DNA of 12,244 nucleotides from Phoronis ovalis. Taxonomy: Eukaryota > Phoronida > Phoronidae. Under the pieces are notes generated by a model. That model saw only the letters and a list, made by a program, of their open reading frames with translations. It did not search any database and was not told the DNA's origin. The position numbers were made by a program, and so were the translations under genes. Positions 10,001 through 12,244 of this stretch are shown here, in pieces (within the stretch, counting starts at the first letter, position 1; each line of letters opens with the position of its first letter). The stretch is taken from positions 1-12,244 of the forward strand of contig JAOXYB010029267.1 in assembly GCA_028565635.1 (NCBI GenBank). The letters are read 5' to 3'.

Positions 10001-12100
10001 AGAAGGACCTATGACAGTGGTCAGAATCGAGATGAAACTGATACAGGAAATCAACTTATTGAAGGTTGTTATACTTATTTCACCATGTTTGGAGTATAGT
10101 TTTTTATTTTTATCATTTTTTGAAGTATTCCAATTTATTTGTTTAGCAATGCCTATGGCACAGTATACAGTTATGTCAGTGTAATTTTTAAACTTAATTT
10201 TTTCCAATAATTTGACATCACGAGATTTTTGCCTTGATCTGTCCATGTCAGTCTTAAAAGATATATTTAATGCAGCTTTGTCAGTATGAATTATCTGCCT
10301 AAACGCAAGTTAAATAATCAAAACTTAACATTTTAAACAGAAATAATGATAATATTATATAATAATAAGCTTAGTGTAGAAACACCCTTTTATGGTATTC
10401 TTTTTACGATTACTTTATAATCTTTTTAATTCTTTTCAGGTCCTCCAAATGCACCAAAACATTTTCACGTTGAAAAAGTTTTAGCTGACCACAGTGTGTT
10501 ATTAAGCTGGGATTTACCTGAGATGGATGAATTTAGTCGAAGTAATGGATCAACAGTGTCAGGATACAAGGTAAACTACTGCAAGATCAGTCACTTCTGC
10601 ATTTGTTTAGCAACACAAGTTTACAGGAAAAAGATTCAGACAAAATCCTCTCATTATTTGATATTGTTGGAATGAGATTTAACTACTGGTTCATCTACGA
10701 ATACTGAGTTGTTATTGATATTAAATTTTTGATAAAACTCGTGAACAAAAGTAATAATTTAAAATAAATTTACTAGACGTGTTATTTACGATATTTTTTA
10801 GATTTTCATTAATGGCAAGGAGAAGCATCATGTGAAGAGTGCTCATTTAAGAAAAGTTTTACTAGAAAAGTTAGATCTTCATCGACCCCAACATTTTAGT
10901 ATTCAAACAGTAGCAACAAACGGCCATCTTTCAAGTATGACGGATGTATTATTTGATGAATTGCTGCCAGAGCCCTCTGGTGATAGCGGAACAGTAACGG
11001 AATCATCTGATATTGAGCATGATACAGCATCCGTGATATCAAGTAATGTGTATAGCAAAGGAGAAAAACGACTAGTGGGTGTTTTATCTTTTTTATATAT
11101 ATTTGTTATGTTCCGTAGCTGATGAGTATTAAAGAATGCAACATAAATACAAGAAGTATTAAAAAGTTTTTACATTTGAATATTATTTTAGATATATTTT
11201 TCTTGTTTTGAATTCTACTTCTCAGTGGAACCAAAGATGCATGTTCAGTATTACTAAAGAAGTGCTCAAAATGAATTTGCACTCTTTATTATTACGTAAA
11301 ATAATTTACTTAACAGGAAAACAGTTAAAAGACCCAGAAAATTTATTCAGCATAGCCTACATGATTTTGTCTTGATCCTTGATTTAAAGAGCTCGAACTA
11401 ATGACAAGGCTCATTTGTTAACATGCATATATTGGTACTTAATTCGAAATATTAATGCTTTTTATTTCGCAGCATATTGGGATCTATGACTACAATCCAA
11501 TGGAGCACTCGCCAAATGCTTATCCTGCCTTTGAGCTTCCTTTTCGAGCTGGTGATCTTATCAAGACATATGGACCTTTGAGAACAGATGGATTTTACCA
11601 TGGAGAAGTAATATACTTAGAATGCTTAGTTCTTATTTAAAACATACTTATTGGACTCCTCTCCCACTACATTGTAAGTTGCCCACATCCAACAAGATTT
11701 GTGCACTGTATTGGCTTCATCACATGATCATGATGTCATTCAGTTGCTTTGTTGTGTTAAGCTGAACTTGTACTGCTAACACTTTGTTTTGAGTTGTGTA
11801 TAGATACCTTTTCTTGATAAACAGGTGTGATTTCATTTTGTTATTATTTAGATTCATGGAAGACGAGGTCTGGTGCCTGCAAGCTTTATGGAGGAAATAG
11901 CAGTTTCACAGCGATCACGAGGTAGTCGTCACCCTAGAAACAGTGGCAAAACGCATTCTGTAACAAGCAGTAATTCTCAGCAACCAGCCTCTTCTAGAGA
12001 CAGTAGTGTCCAGTCTGGTAGGAGGAAAGGATCAAGGCATTCCAAAAGTCGTCACCAGTCGGAGAAAATAAACCACCGTGCAAAAGAGGTTAGGCTGTAA
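920..12100 (+). CDS. RIMBP: RIM-binding protein-like scaffold, 18 exons, N-terminus missing
   Basis: Joined model: 920-1004, 1585-1763, 2315-2383, 3002-3874, 4172-4351, 4610-4705, 5457-5618, 5969-6154, 6589-6765, 7078-7200, 7848-7943, 8217-8990, 9281-9482, 9840-10064, 10440-10570, 10802-11074, 11473-11607, 11852-12100. Exon lengths sum to 4215 bases, an open frame of 1404 codons plus stop. Seen: long coiled coil, SH3, FN3, SH3, in that order. Both SH3 domains have an aromatic pair (YY or FY) at the usual WW site, the GLVP motif and long RT loops; the second has SPN in the RT loop. These are RIM-BP traits. Known of the family: its SH3 domains bind proline motifs in RIM and in calcium channels at presynaptic active zones. 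Differences: one FN3 instead of three, and only two SH3 domains visible. The start codon lies upstream, and the 3' end may continue beyond the window. Family assignment is fairly sure; orthology to a particular vertebrate paralogue cannot be judged. Confidence 0.85.
1005..1584. other. Intron 1 (580 bases, phase 1)
   Basis: GT-AG intron, gtatga to tttcag, AT-rich, with a T-rich stretch around 1485-1540 before the acceptor. I see no gene or structured element inside. Confidence 0.65.
1585..1763 (+). CDS. RIMBP: Exon 2, disordered N-terminal region
   Basis: With the leftover base of exon 1 this gives 60 codons (residues 29-88), including VLSSGRRSDRQRTPSYNHAI and then a polar Ser/Thr/Asn stretch. 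The donor is GAG|gttggt. A nearby gtatta seven bases later would be a better-looking donor but would put exon 3 out of frame. No domain is recognised; the composition suggests a flexible region. Confidence 0.75.
1764..2314. other. Intron 2 (551 bases, phase 0)
   Basis: GT-AG intron, AT-rich, with a small imperfect direct repeat at 2160-2207. A 60-codon minus-strand open frame (1782-1964) lies here, but it has no coding character and is rejected. Confidence 0.7.
2160..2207. repeat. Imperfect direct repeat, 18-base units 30 bases apart
   Basis: ctaagtacttggaagtag (2160-2177) and ctaaggacttggaaatag (2190-2207) match at 16 of 18 bases. The 12 bases after each unit do not match well. It is probably a decayed local duplication inside intron 2. 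Confidence 0.7.
2315..2383 (+). CDS. RIMBP: Exon 3, short symmetric exon
   Basis: 23 codons (residues 89-111), GKRLRSELYITLVSDDDSSR and three more, between acceptor ctttatag and donor GAG|gtatat. It is phase 0 at both ends, so it could be skipped or included without changing the frame. The acidic-serine cluster DDDSS resembles a casein kinase 2 type site, which is inference only. No domain is recognised. Confidence 0.7.
2384..3001. other. Intron 3 (618 bases, phase 0)
   Basis: GT-AG intron, gtatat to ttttgtag, very AT-rich. A 62-codon minus-strand open frame at 2631-2819 has a biased Asn/Ile composition of the kind given by AT-rich non-coding DNA and is rejected. Nothing else seen. Confidence 0.75.
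3002..3874 (+). CDS. RIMBP: Exon 4, large disordered exon with proline motifs and repeats
   Basis: 291 codons (residues 112-402), phase 0 at both ends, donor AAG|gtttgt. Most is acidic, Ser/Pro-rich and likely disordered. In order it carries: two LW-x-x-(V/I)E-x-H-x-P units (residues 140-154 and 159-173); three PPLP motifs (211-228 and 272-275), one reading PPLPKTR, a class II-like SH3 ligand (PxxPx[KR]-type); two IGSKI-x-x-P-x-WL units (310-324 and 359-373); and at the end the first coiled-coil residues (from about 385, with KISDLEKQMK). I do not recognise the LW or IGSKI motifs as named domains. Conserved short motifs in a flexible region usually mark docking sites, so partner binding is inferred. 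The open frame runs on into the intron to 3916, which is read-through and not part of the protein. Confidence 0.88.
3086..3187 (+). repeat. Protein-level repeat: two LWxx(V/I)ExHxP units
   Basis: EPLWQTVEDHKPDTE (3086-3130) and DSLWDNIEKHSPNED (3143-3187), 19 codons apart. Five of 15 positions are identical (L, W, E, H, P) and most of the rest are conservative. A tryptophan in otherwise acidic disordered sequence suggests a binding motif present twice. Function unknown. Confidence 0.6.
3296..3355 (+). repeat. Proline-rich SH3-ligand-like tandem repeat
   Basis: Encodes two eight-residue units, PPLPKTRP (3299-3322) and PPLPNTLP (3323-3346), followed by PPS. The repeat is visible in the DNA with a 24-base period. 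PPLPKTR fits a class II type SH3 ligand loosely. A third PPLPK copy sits at 3482-3496. The same protein has two SH3 domains, so self-contact or binding of another SH3 protein is possible; both are inference. Confidence 0.75.
3482..3508 (+). promoter_or_regulatory. Third PPLPK proline motif (protein-level, coding)
   Basis: Encodes PPLPKSPMP, a third copy of the PPLP(K/N) motif of the preceding proline-rich tract, 45 residues after it. It is a candidate SH3 docking site in the protein, not a DNA regulatory element; the type label is the nearest available. Confidence 0.5.
3596..3787 (+). repeat. Protein-level repeat: two IGSKIxxPxWL units
   Basis: SIGSKIAVPAWLREE (3596-3640) and TIGSKIPTPSWLSQD (3743-3787), 49 codons apart, 8 of 15 positions identical, each followed by acidic residues. 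The DNA of the two copies uses different codons (for example ggttcaaaaata against ggaagtaagatt), which points to an old duplication kept by selection on the protein. I do not recognise the motif. It may be a short linear docking motif. Confidence 0.7.
3875..4171. other. Intron 4 (297 bases, phase 0)
   Basis: GT-AG intron, gtttgt to ttactgtag. Nothing else seen. Confidence 0.85.
4172..4351 (+). CDS. RIMBP: Exon 5, start of coiled-coil region
   Basis: 60 codons (residues 403-462), phase 0 at both ends, strong donor GAG|gtaaga. Helix-forming ends (SLETQLKLARLGNK, then KIKDKERQLEVKDKALKDLR) flank a polar stretch with WNISTASDS and ASSEDS that should break the helix. The second helical part has heptad-like spacing of Ile, Leu and Val among Lys, Glu and Asp. 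RIM-BPs carry N-terminal coiled coils, used in this family for self-association or partner binding. Confidence 0.88.
4352..4609. other. Intron 5 (258 bases, phase 0)
   Basis: GT-AG intron, gtaaga to atattgcag. Nothing else seen. Confidence 0.85.
4610..4705 (+). CDS. RIMBP: Exon 6, coiled coil
   Basis: 32 codons (residues 463-494), ISKLENSMKGKERTIQTQQT and then ELHRLDKIISAK, phase 0 at both ends, donor AAG|gttagt. Hydrophobic residues at roughly three- and four-residue spacing (I, L, M, I, then L, L, I, I) continue the coiled coil of exon 5. The exon has the same length as exon 11 (96 bases), but the sequences do not look related. Confidence 0.85.
4706..5456. other. Intron 6 (751 bases, phase 0), the longest intron
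   Basis: GT-AG intron, gttagt to gttttatag. It begins AT-rich, but parts of 4845-5420 are less AT-rich than other introns, with a tandem taaagcc doublet at 4845-4858 and stretches such as ccagcggggcatctgtcatcc that look like decayed repeat-element sequence. I found no clear terminal inverted repeat, target-site duplication or open frame, so no element is named. Confidence 0.6.
5457..5618 (+). CDS. RIMBP: Exon 7, coiled coil with two tryptophans
   Basis: 54 codons (residues 495-548), phase 0 at both ends, donor AAG|gtttgt. It includes HKHWQDCLQQDTIQLEKRRH and TEHWKSMCDRKERELIAK. It is strongly charged and helix-forming, with HW pairs spaced about 32 residues apart. The Trp and Cys residues are unusual inside a coiled coil and may mark a break or contact site; that is inference. 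Confidence 0.87.
5619..5968. other. Intron 7 (350 bases, phase 0)
   Basis: GT-AG intron, gtttgt to ttactttag. Nothing else seen. Confidence 0.85.
5969..6154 (+). CDS. RIMBP: Exon 8, coiled coil
   Basis: 62 codons (residues 549-610), starting TNEVDRMSQELRRWQDEARN and ending YQQLYDDYSKLKQE. Charged, alanine-containing and helix-forming. The donor GAG|gttggc is weak, but it is the only one found that joins in frame to exon 9; reading on gives VGVGF and a stop at 6172. The exon is phase 0 at both ends. Confidence 0.87.
6155..6588. other. Intron 8 (434 bases, phase 0)
   Basis: GT-AG intron with weak donor gttggc and good acceptor aattacag. Nothing else seen. Confidence 0.83.
6589..6765 (+). CDS. 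RIMBP: Exon 9, coiled coil with clear heptads
   Basis: 59 codons (residues 611-669), phase 0 at both ends, donor AAG|gtataa. It includes LEQQRNHLQELVDKMKIKVE and LENEVKNLLSDVERK. Leu, Val, Met and Ile recur in a regular three-four pattern, the clearest coiled-coil signature in the gene. Intron retention would stop at once (the codon after GTA is TAA). Confidence 0.88.
6766..7077. other. Intron 9 (312 bases, phase 0), AAG acceptor
   Basis: Begins gtataa and ends ttcacttaaaag, so the acceptor is AAG instead of the usual YAG. A TCAG ten bases into exon 10 would be a stronger acceptor but shifts the frame to an early stop. A 70-codon open frame at 6772-6984 lies in this intron and is rejected as chance. 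Confidence 0.75.
7078..7200 (+). CDS. RIMBP: Exon 10, coiled coil with weak splice sites at both ends
   Basis: 41 codons (residues 670-710), starting TKSEETLFRENLQMKRNSEE and ending FQLIKSR, phase 0 at both ends. The upstream acceptor is AAG and the downstream donor is GC (CGG|gcaagt). A GT three bases further (gtctcc) would give a frame with an immediate stop in exon 11, so the GC donor is preferred. Heptad-like pattern continues. Weak signals on both sides in a symmetric exon suggest it may be alternatively included. Skipping 41 residues would move the heptad register by one position (41 = 5x7+6). Confidence 0.82.
7201..7847. other. Intron 10 (647 bases, phase 0), GC-AG type
   Basis: Begins gcaagt, which matches the donor consensus except for C at position two, as expected for GC-AG introns of the major spliceosome, and ends tgcttgcag. 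Contains an A-rich, very low-complexity stretch at about 7630-7720. No gene seen. Confidence 0.8.
7848..7943 (+). CDS. RIMBP: Exon 11, end part of coiled coil
   Basis: 32 codons (residues 711-742), YDEMERVKTKAQTSVSPLRT then RVISMAQKCKQK, phase 0 at both ends, donor AAG|gtaaat. SVSPL probably interrupts the helix, so the coiled coil is discontinuous here. Basic overall. Confidence 0.87.
7944..8216. other. Intron 11 (273 bases, phase 0)
   Basis: GT-AG intron, gtaaat to atttttag. Nothing else seen. Confidence 0.85.
8217..8990 (+). CDS. RIMBP: Exon 12, end of coiled coil, basic linker and first SH3 domain
   Basis: 258 codons (residues 743-1000), phase 0 at both ends, donor AAG|gttagt. Residues 743 to about 770 finish the helical region (DDLMRQLIEENKQING). 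A basic-aromatic patch, RSWVKKIKTRFHKHKYH (801-817), is followed by a Ser/Asp/Arg-rich linker. The SH3 domain is 921-981 (8751-8933): ADYNP in the first strand, ELPLHEGDIVTVFG, KGYYEAE at the site where most SH3 domains have WW, and GLVPSNYLQPV at the end. The YY is typical of RIM-BP SH3 domains, whose ligands in studied animals are proline motifs of RIM and calcium channels. The whole SH3 is in one exon. The frame continues into the intron to 9059, which is read-through. Confidence 0.92.
8391..8441 (+). other. Basic-aromatic patch in the encoded linker
   Basis: Encodes RSWVKKIKTRFHKHKYH, with seven Lys/Arg plus three His and the aromatics W, F and Y in 17 residues. It sits between the coiled coil and the first SH3 domain. 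Such patches can bind acidic lipids or act as nuclear or calmodulin-type binding segments; none can be chosen from sequence alone. Confidence 0.5.
8751..8933 (+). other. First SH3 domain (residues 921-981)
   Basis: 61 residues. An ungapped hand alignment to the second SH3 of the same gene gives 22 of 61 identical positions, covering DYNP, ELP, GD, GP and GLVP. The RT loop has SRSG where the second domain has SPNA. Confidence 0.92.
8991..9280. other. Intron 12 (290 bases, phase 0)
   Basis: GT-AG intron, gttagt to atttttgtag. Nothing else seen. Confidence 0.85.
9281..9482 (+). CDS. RIMBP: Exon 13, linker
   Basis: 67 codons plus one base (residues 1001-1067, with 1068 shared). Begins SLEHVNGMPEQILHMQSILQ, later YRPGEHDRVGANLGEMLQSL. 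The donor is CAGG|gtgcgt, phase 1. The first 20 residues look helical; the rest is polar linker. No domain recognised. The gap from the first SH3 to the FN3 is about 162 residues and is filled by exons 13 and 14. Confidence 0.83.
9483..9839. other. Intron 13 (357 bases, phase 1)
   Basis: GT-AG intron, gtgcgt to aacttgcag. Nothing else seen. Confidence 0.8.
9840..10064 (+). CDS. RIMBP: Exon 14, Gln/Ser/Pro-rich linker
   Basis: 225 bases, phase 1 at both ends, so symmetric and possibly skippable. Completes an alanine codon with exon 13, then FGLVSPEGYQSQAMAFPQN and a low-complexity polar stretch (HMSQPQMFSTPNNGGQLASR). The donor is GAAG|gttgtt. No domain recognised; likely disordered. Long open frames in the other two frames here are shadows. 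Confidence 0.8.
10065..10439. other. Intron 14 (375 bases, phase 1)
   Basis: GT-AG intron, gttgtt to attcttttcag. A phase 1 intron just before an FN3 domain is the common arrangement for this domain type. Nothing else seen. Confidence 0.82.
10440..10570 (+). CDS. RIMBP: Exon 15, first half of FN3 domain
   Basis: Completes a glycine codon, then 43 codons (residues 1143-1186): GPPNAPKHFHVEKVLADHSV, LLSWDLP and TVSGYK. These are the hallmarks of a fibronectin type III domain: proline start, the conserved Trp in strand B (LLSWDLP) and the GY of strand C. The donor is AAG|gtaaac, phase 0, which falls in the middle of the domain. Confidence 0.9.
10571..10801. other. Intron 15 (231 bases, phase 0), the shortest intron
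   Basis: GT-AG intron, gtaaac to tattttttag. Nothing else seen. Confidence 0.87.
10802..11074 (+). CDS. RIMBP: Exon 16, second half of FN3 domain and acidic linker
   Basis: 91 codons (residues 1187-1277). IFINGKEKHHVKSAHLRKVL, then LLEKLDLHRPQHFSIQTVAT and NGHLSS, complete the FN3 domain to about 1238; the (V/I)-(D/N)-G hairpin, the LLEKLDL segment and the SIQTVATNG strand resemble RIM-BP FN3 domains. After it comes an acidic Ser/Thr linker (PEPSGDSGTVTESSDIEHDT). The donor CTA|gtgggt is poor but is required by frame: the alternative gtgttt four bases later leads to an early stop in exon 17. RIM-BPs studied in flies and vertebrates have three FN3 domains; only this one is present here. Confidence 0.88.
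11075..11472. other. Intron 16 (398 bases, phase 0)
   Basis: GT-AG intron with weak donor gtgggt and acceptor tatttcgcag. I looked for a further FN3 or SH3 exon here and saw none. Confidence 0.8.
11473..11607 (+). CDS. RIMBP: Exon 17, first three quarters of second SH3 domain
   Basis: 45 codons (residues 1278-1322), phase 0 at both ends, donor GAA|gtaata. HIGIYDYNPMEHSPN, then ELPFRAGDLIKTYG and DGFYHGE. SPN in the RT loop, ELPF, and DGFY at the usual WW site are RIM-BP SH3 hallmarks, shared with its second and third SH3 domains. The domain is completed by exon 18. Binding to proline motifs of RIM or calcium channels is family knowledge, not shown here. Confidence 0.92.
11608..11851. other. 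Intron 17 (244 bases, phase 0), inside the SH3 domain
   Basis: GT-AG intron, gtaata to ttatttag, splitting the second SH3 domain after position 45 of 61. Nothing else seen. Confidence 0.87.
11852..12100 (+). CDS. RIMBP: Exon 18, end of second SH3 domain and basic tail
   Basis: 82 codons plus TAA (residues 1323-1404). IHGRRGLVPASFMEEI finishes the SH3 domain (to 1338). The tail is Ser/Arg/Lys/His-rich with short repeats (RGSRHPRNSG and KGSRHSKSRHQ) and is likely disordered. The frame closes at 12100, but AAAGAG|gttagg at 12088 resembles other donors of this gene (GAG|gttggt, AAG|gttagt), so the exon may end there and join a downstream exon. No AATAAA follows in the remaining 144 bases. The SH3 part is certain; the C-terminus is not. 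Confidence 0.82.
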   Translation: MHGRRGLVPASFMEEIAVSQRSRGSRHPRNSGKTHSVTSSNSQQPASSRDSSVQSGRRKGSRHSKSRHQSEKINHRAKEVRL

Positions 12101-12244
12101 AGTTTGACACCCACCAGAATACATAGGACATTGTACAATTTTATATGCTGGAGAAGTATGCAACATGATAGTAAAATTGTATGTATCGTCGGAGTTCCTT
12201 GCAAAGGTGTGAAGTGAAGTGAGGAATAGTAACTAATATTCTAA
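12101..12244. other. 3' flank: UTR or start of intron 18
   Basis: 144 bases with no open frame of note and no AATAAA or ATTAAA hexamer. It is either the start of a 3' untranslated region (if the stop at 12100 is used) or the first part of another intron (if the donor at 12089 is used). Sequence alone does not decide. Confidence 0.5.

Noticed and set aside
9903-10246. Alternative frames over exon 14 on both strands
   Set aside because: Only the frame starting at 9842 joins in phase to exons 13 and 15.
1-12244. Bacterial operon, CRISPR array, tRNA or rRNA
   Set aside because: No ribosome binding sites, spaced repeats or cloverleaf-like sequence seen; the exon-intron pattern with GT-AG borders explains the window.

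Overview
The window reads as one multi-exon animal gene on the + strand, covering nearly all of the 12.2 kb. I joined 18 exons by hand from splice sites and frame. Together they give an uninterrupted reading frame of 1404 codons plus a stop, with 231-751 base AT-rich introns between them. There is no operon structure, no bacterial ribosome binding site and no RNA gene. Short introns, AT-rich non-coding DNA and a synaptic-type scaffold protein suggest an invertebrate metazoan. A tunicate such as Ciona would fit the compact introns, but the sequence alone does not settle the lineage.

The product looks like a RIM-binding protein (RIM-BP; the RIMBP2/TSPOAP1 family), a scaffold that links presynaptic RIM proteins to voltage-gated calcium channels. 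In order, the protein has: an acidic and serine-rich disordered region with SH3-ligand-like proline motifs and two different internal repeats (exons 1-4, residues 1 to about 385); a long discontinuous coiled coil (end of exon 4 to start of exon 12, about 385-770); a basic, Ser/Arg-rich linker and a first SH3 domain (exon 12, SH3 at 921-981); a Gln/Ser/Pro-rich linker (exons 13-14); one fibronectin type III domain (exons 15-16, about 1144-1238); an acidic Ser/Thr linker; a second SH3 domain split by an intron (exons 17-18, 1278-1338); and a basic tail. Residue numbers count from the first codon of the first visible exon.

The true N-terminus lies upstream: exon 1 has no start codon and follows a splice acceptor. 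The 3' end is ambiguous. The frame closes at 12100, but a usable donor lies four codons before the stop and no polyadenylation signal follows, so a further exon (for example a third SH3 domain, as in other RIM-BPs) may lie outside the window.

Points of interest are the single FN3 domain (three are usual), proline motifs in a protein that has its own SH3 domains, two unrecognised short motif repeats in exon 4, a GC-AG intron, an exon with weak splice sites at both ends, and an unbroken run of phase-0 exons that could be skipped without a frameshift. I found no wholly new system. This is a divergent member of a known family.
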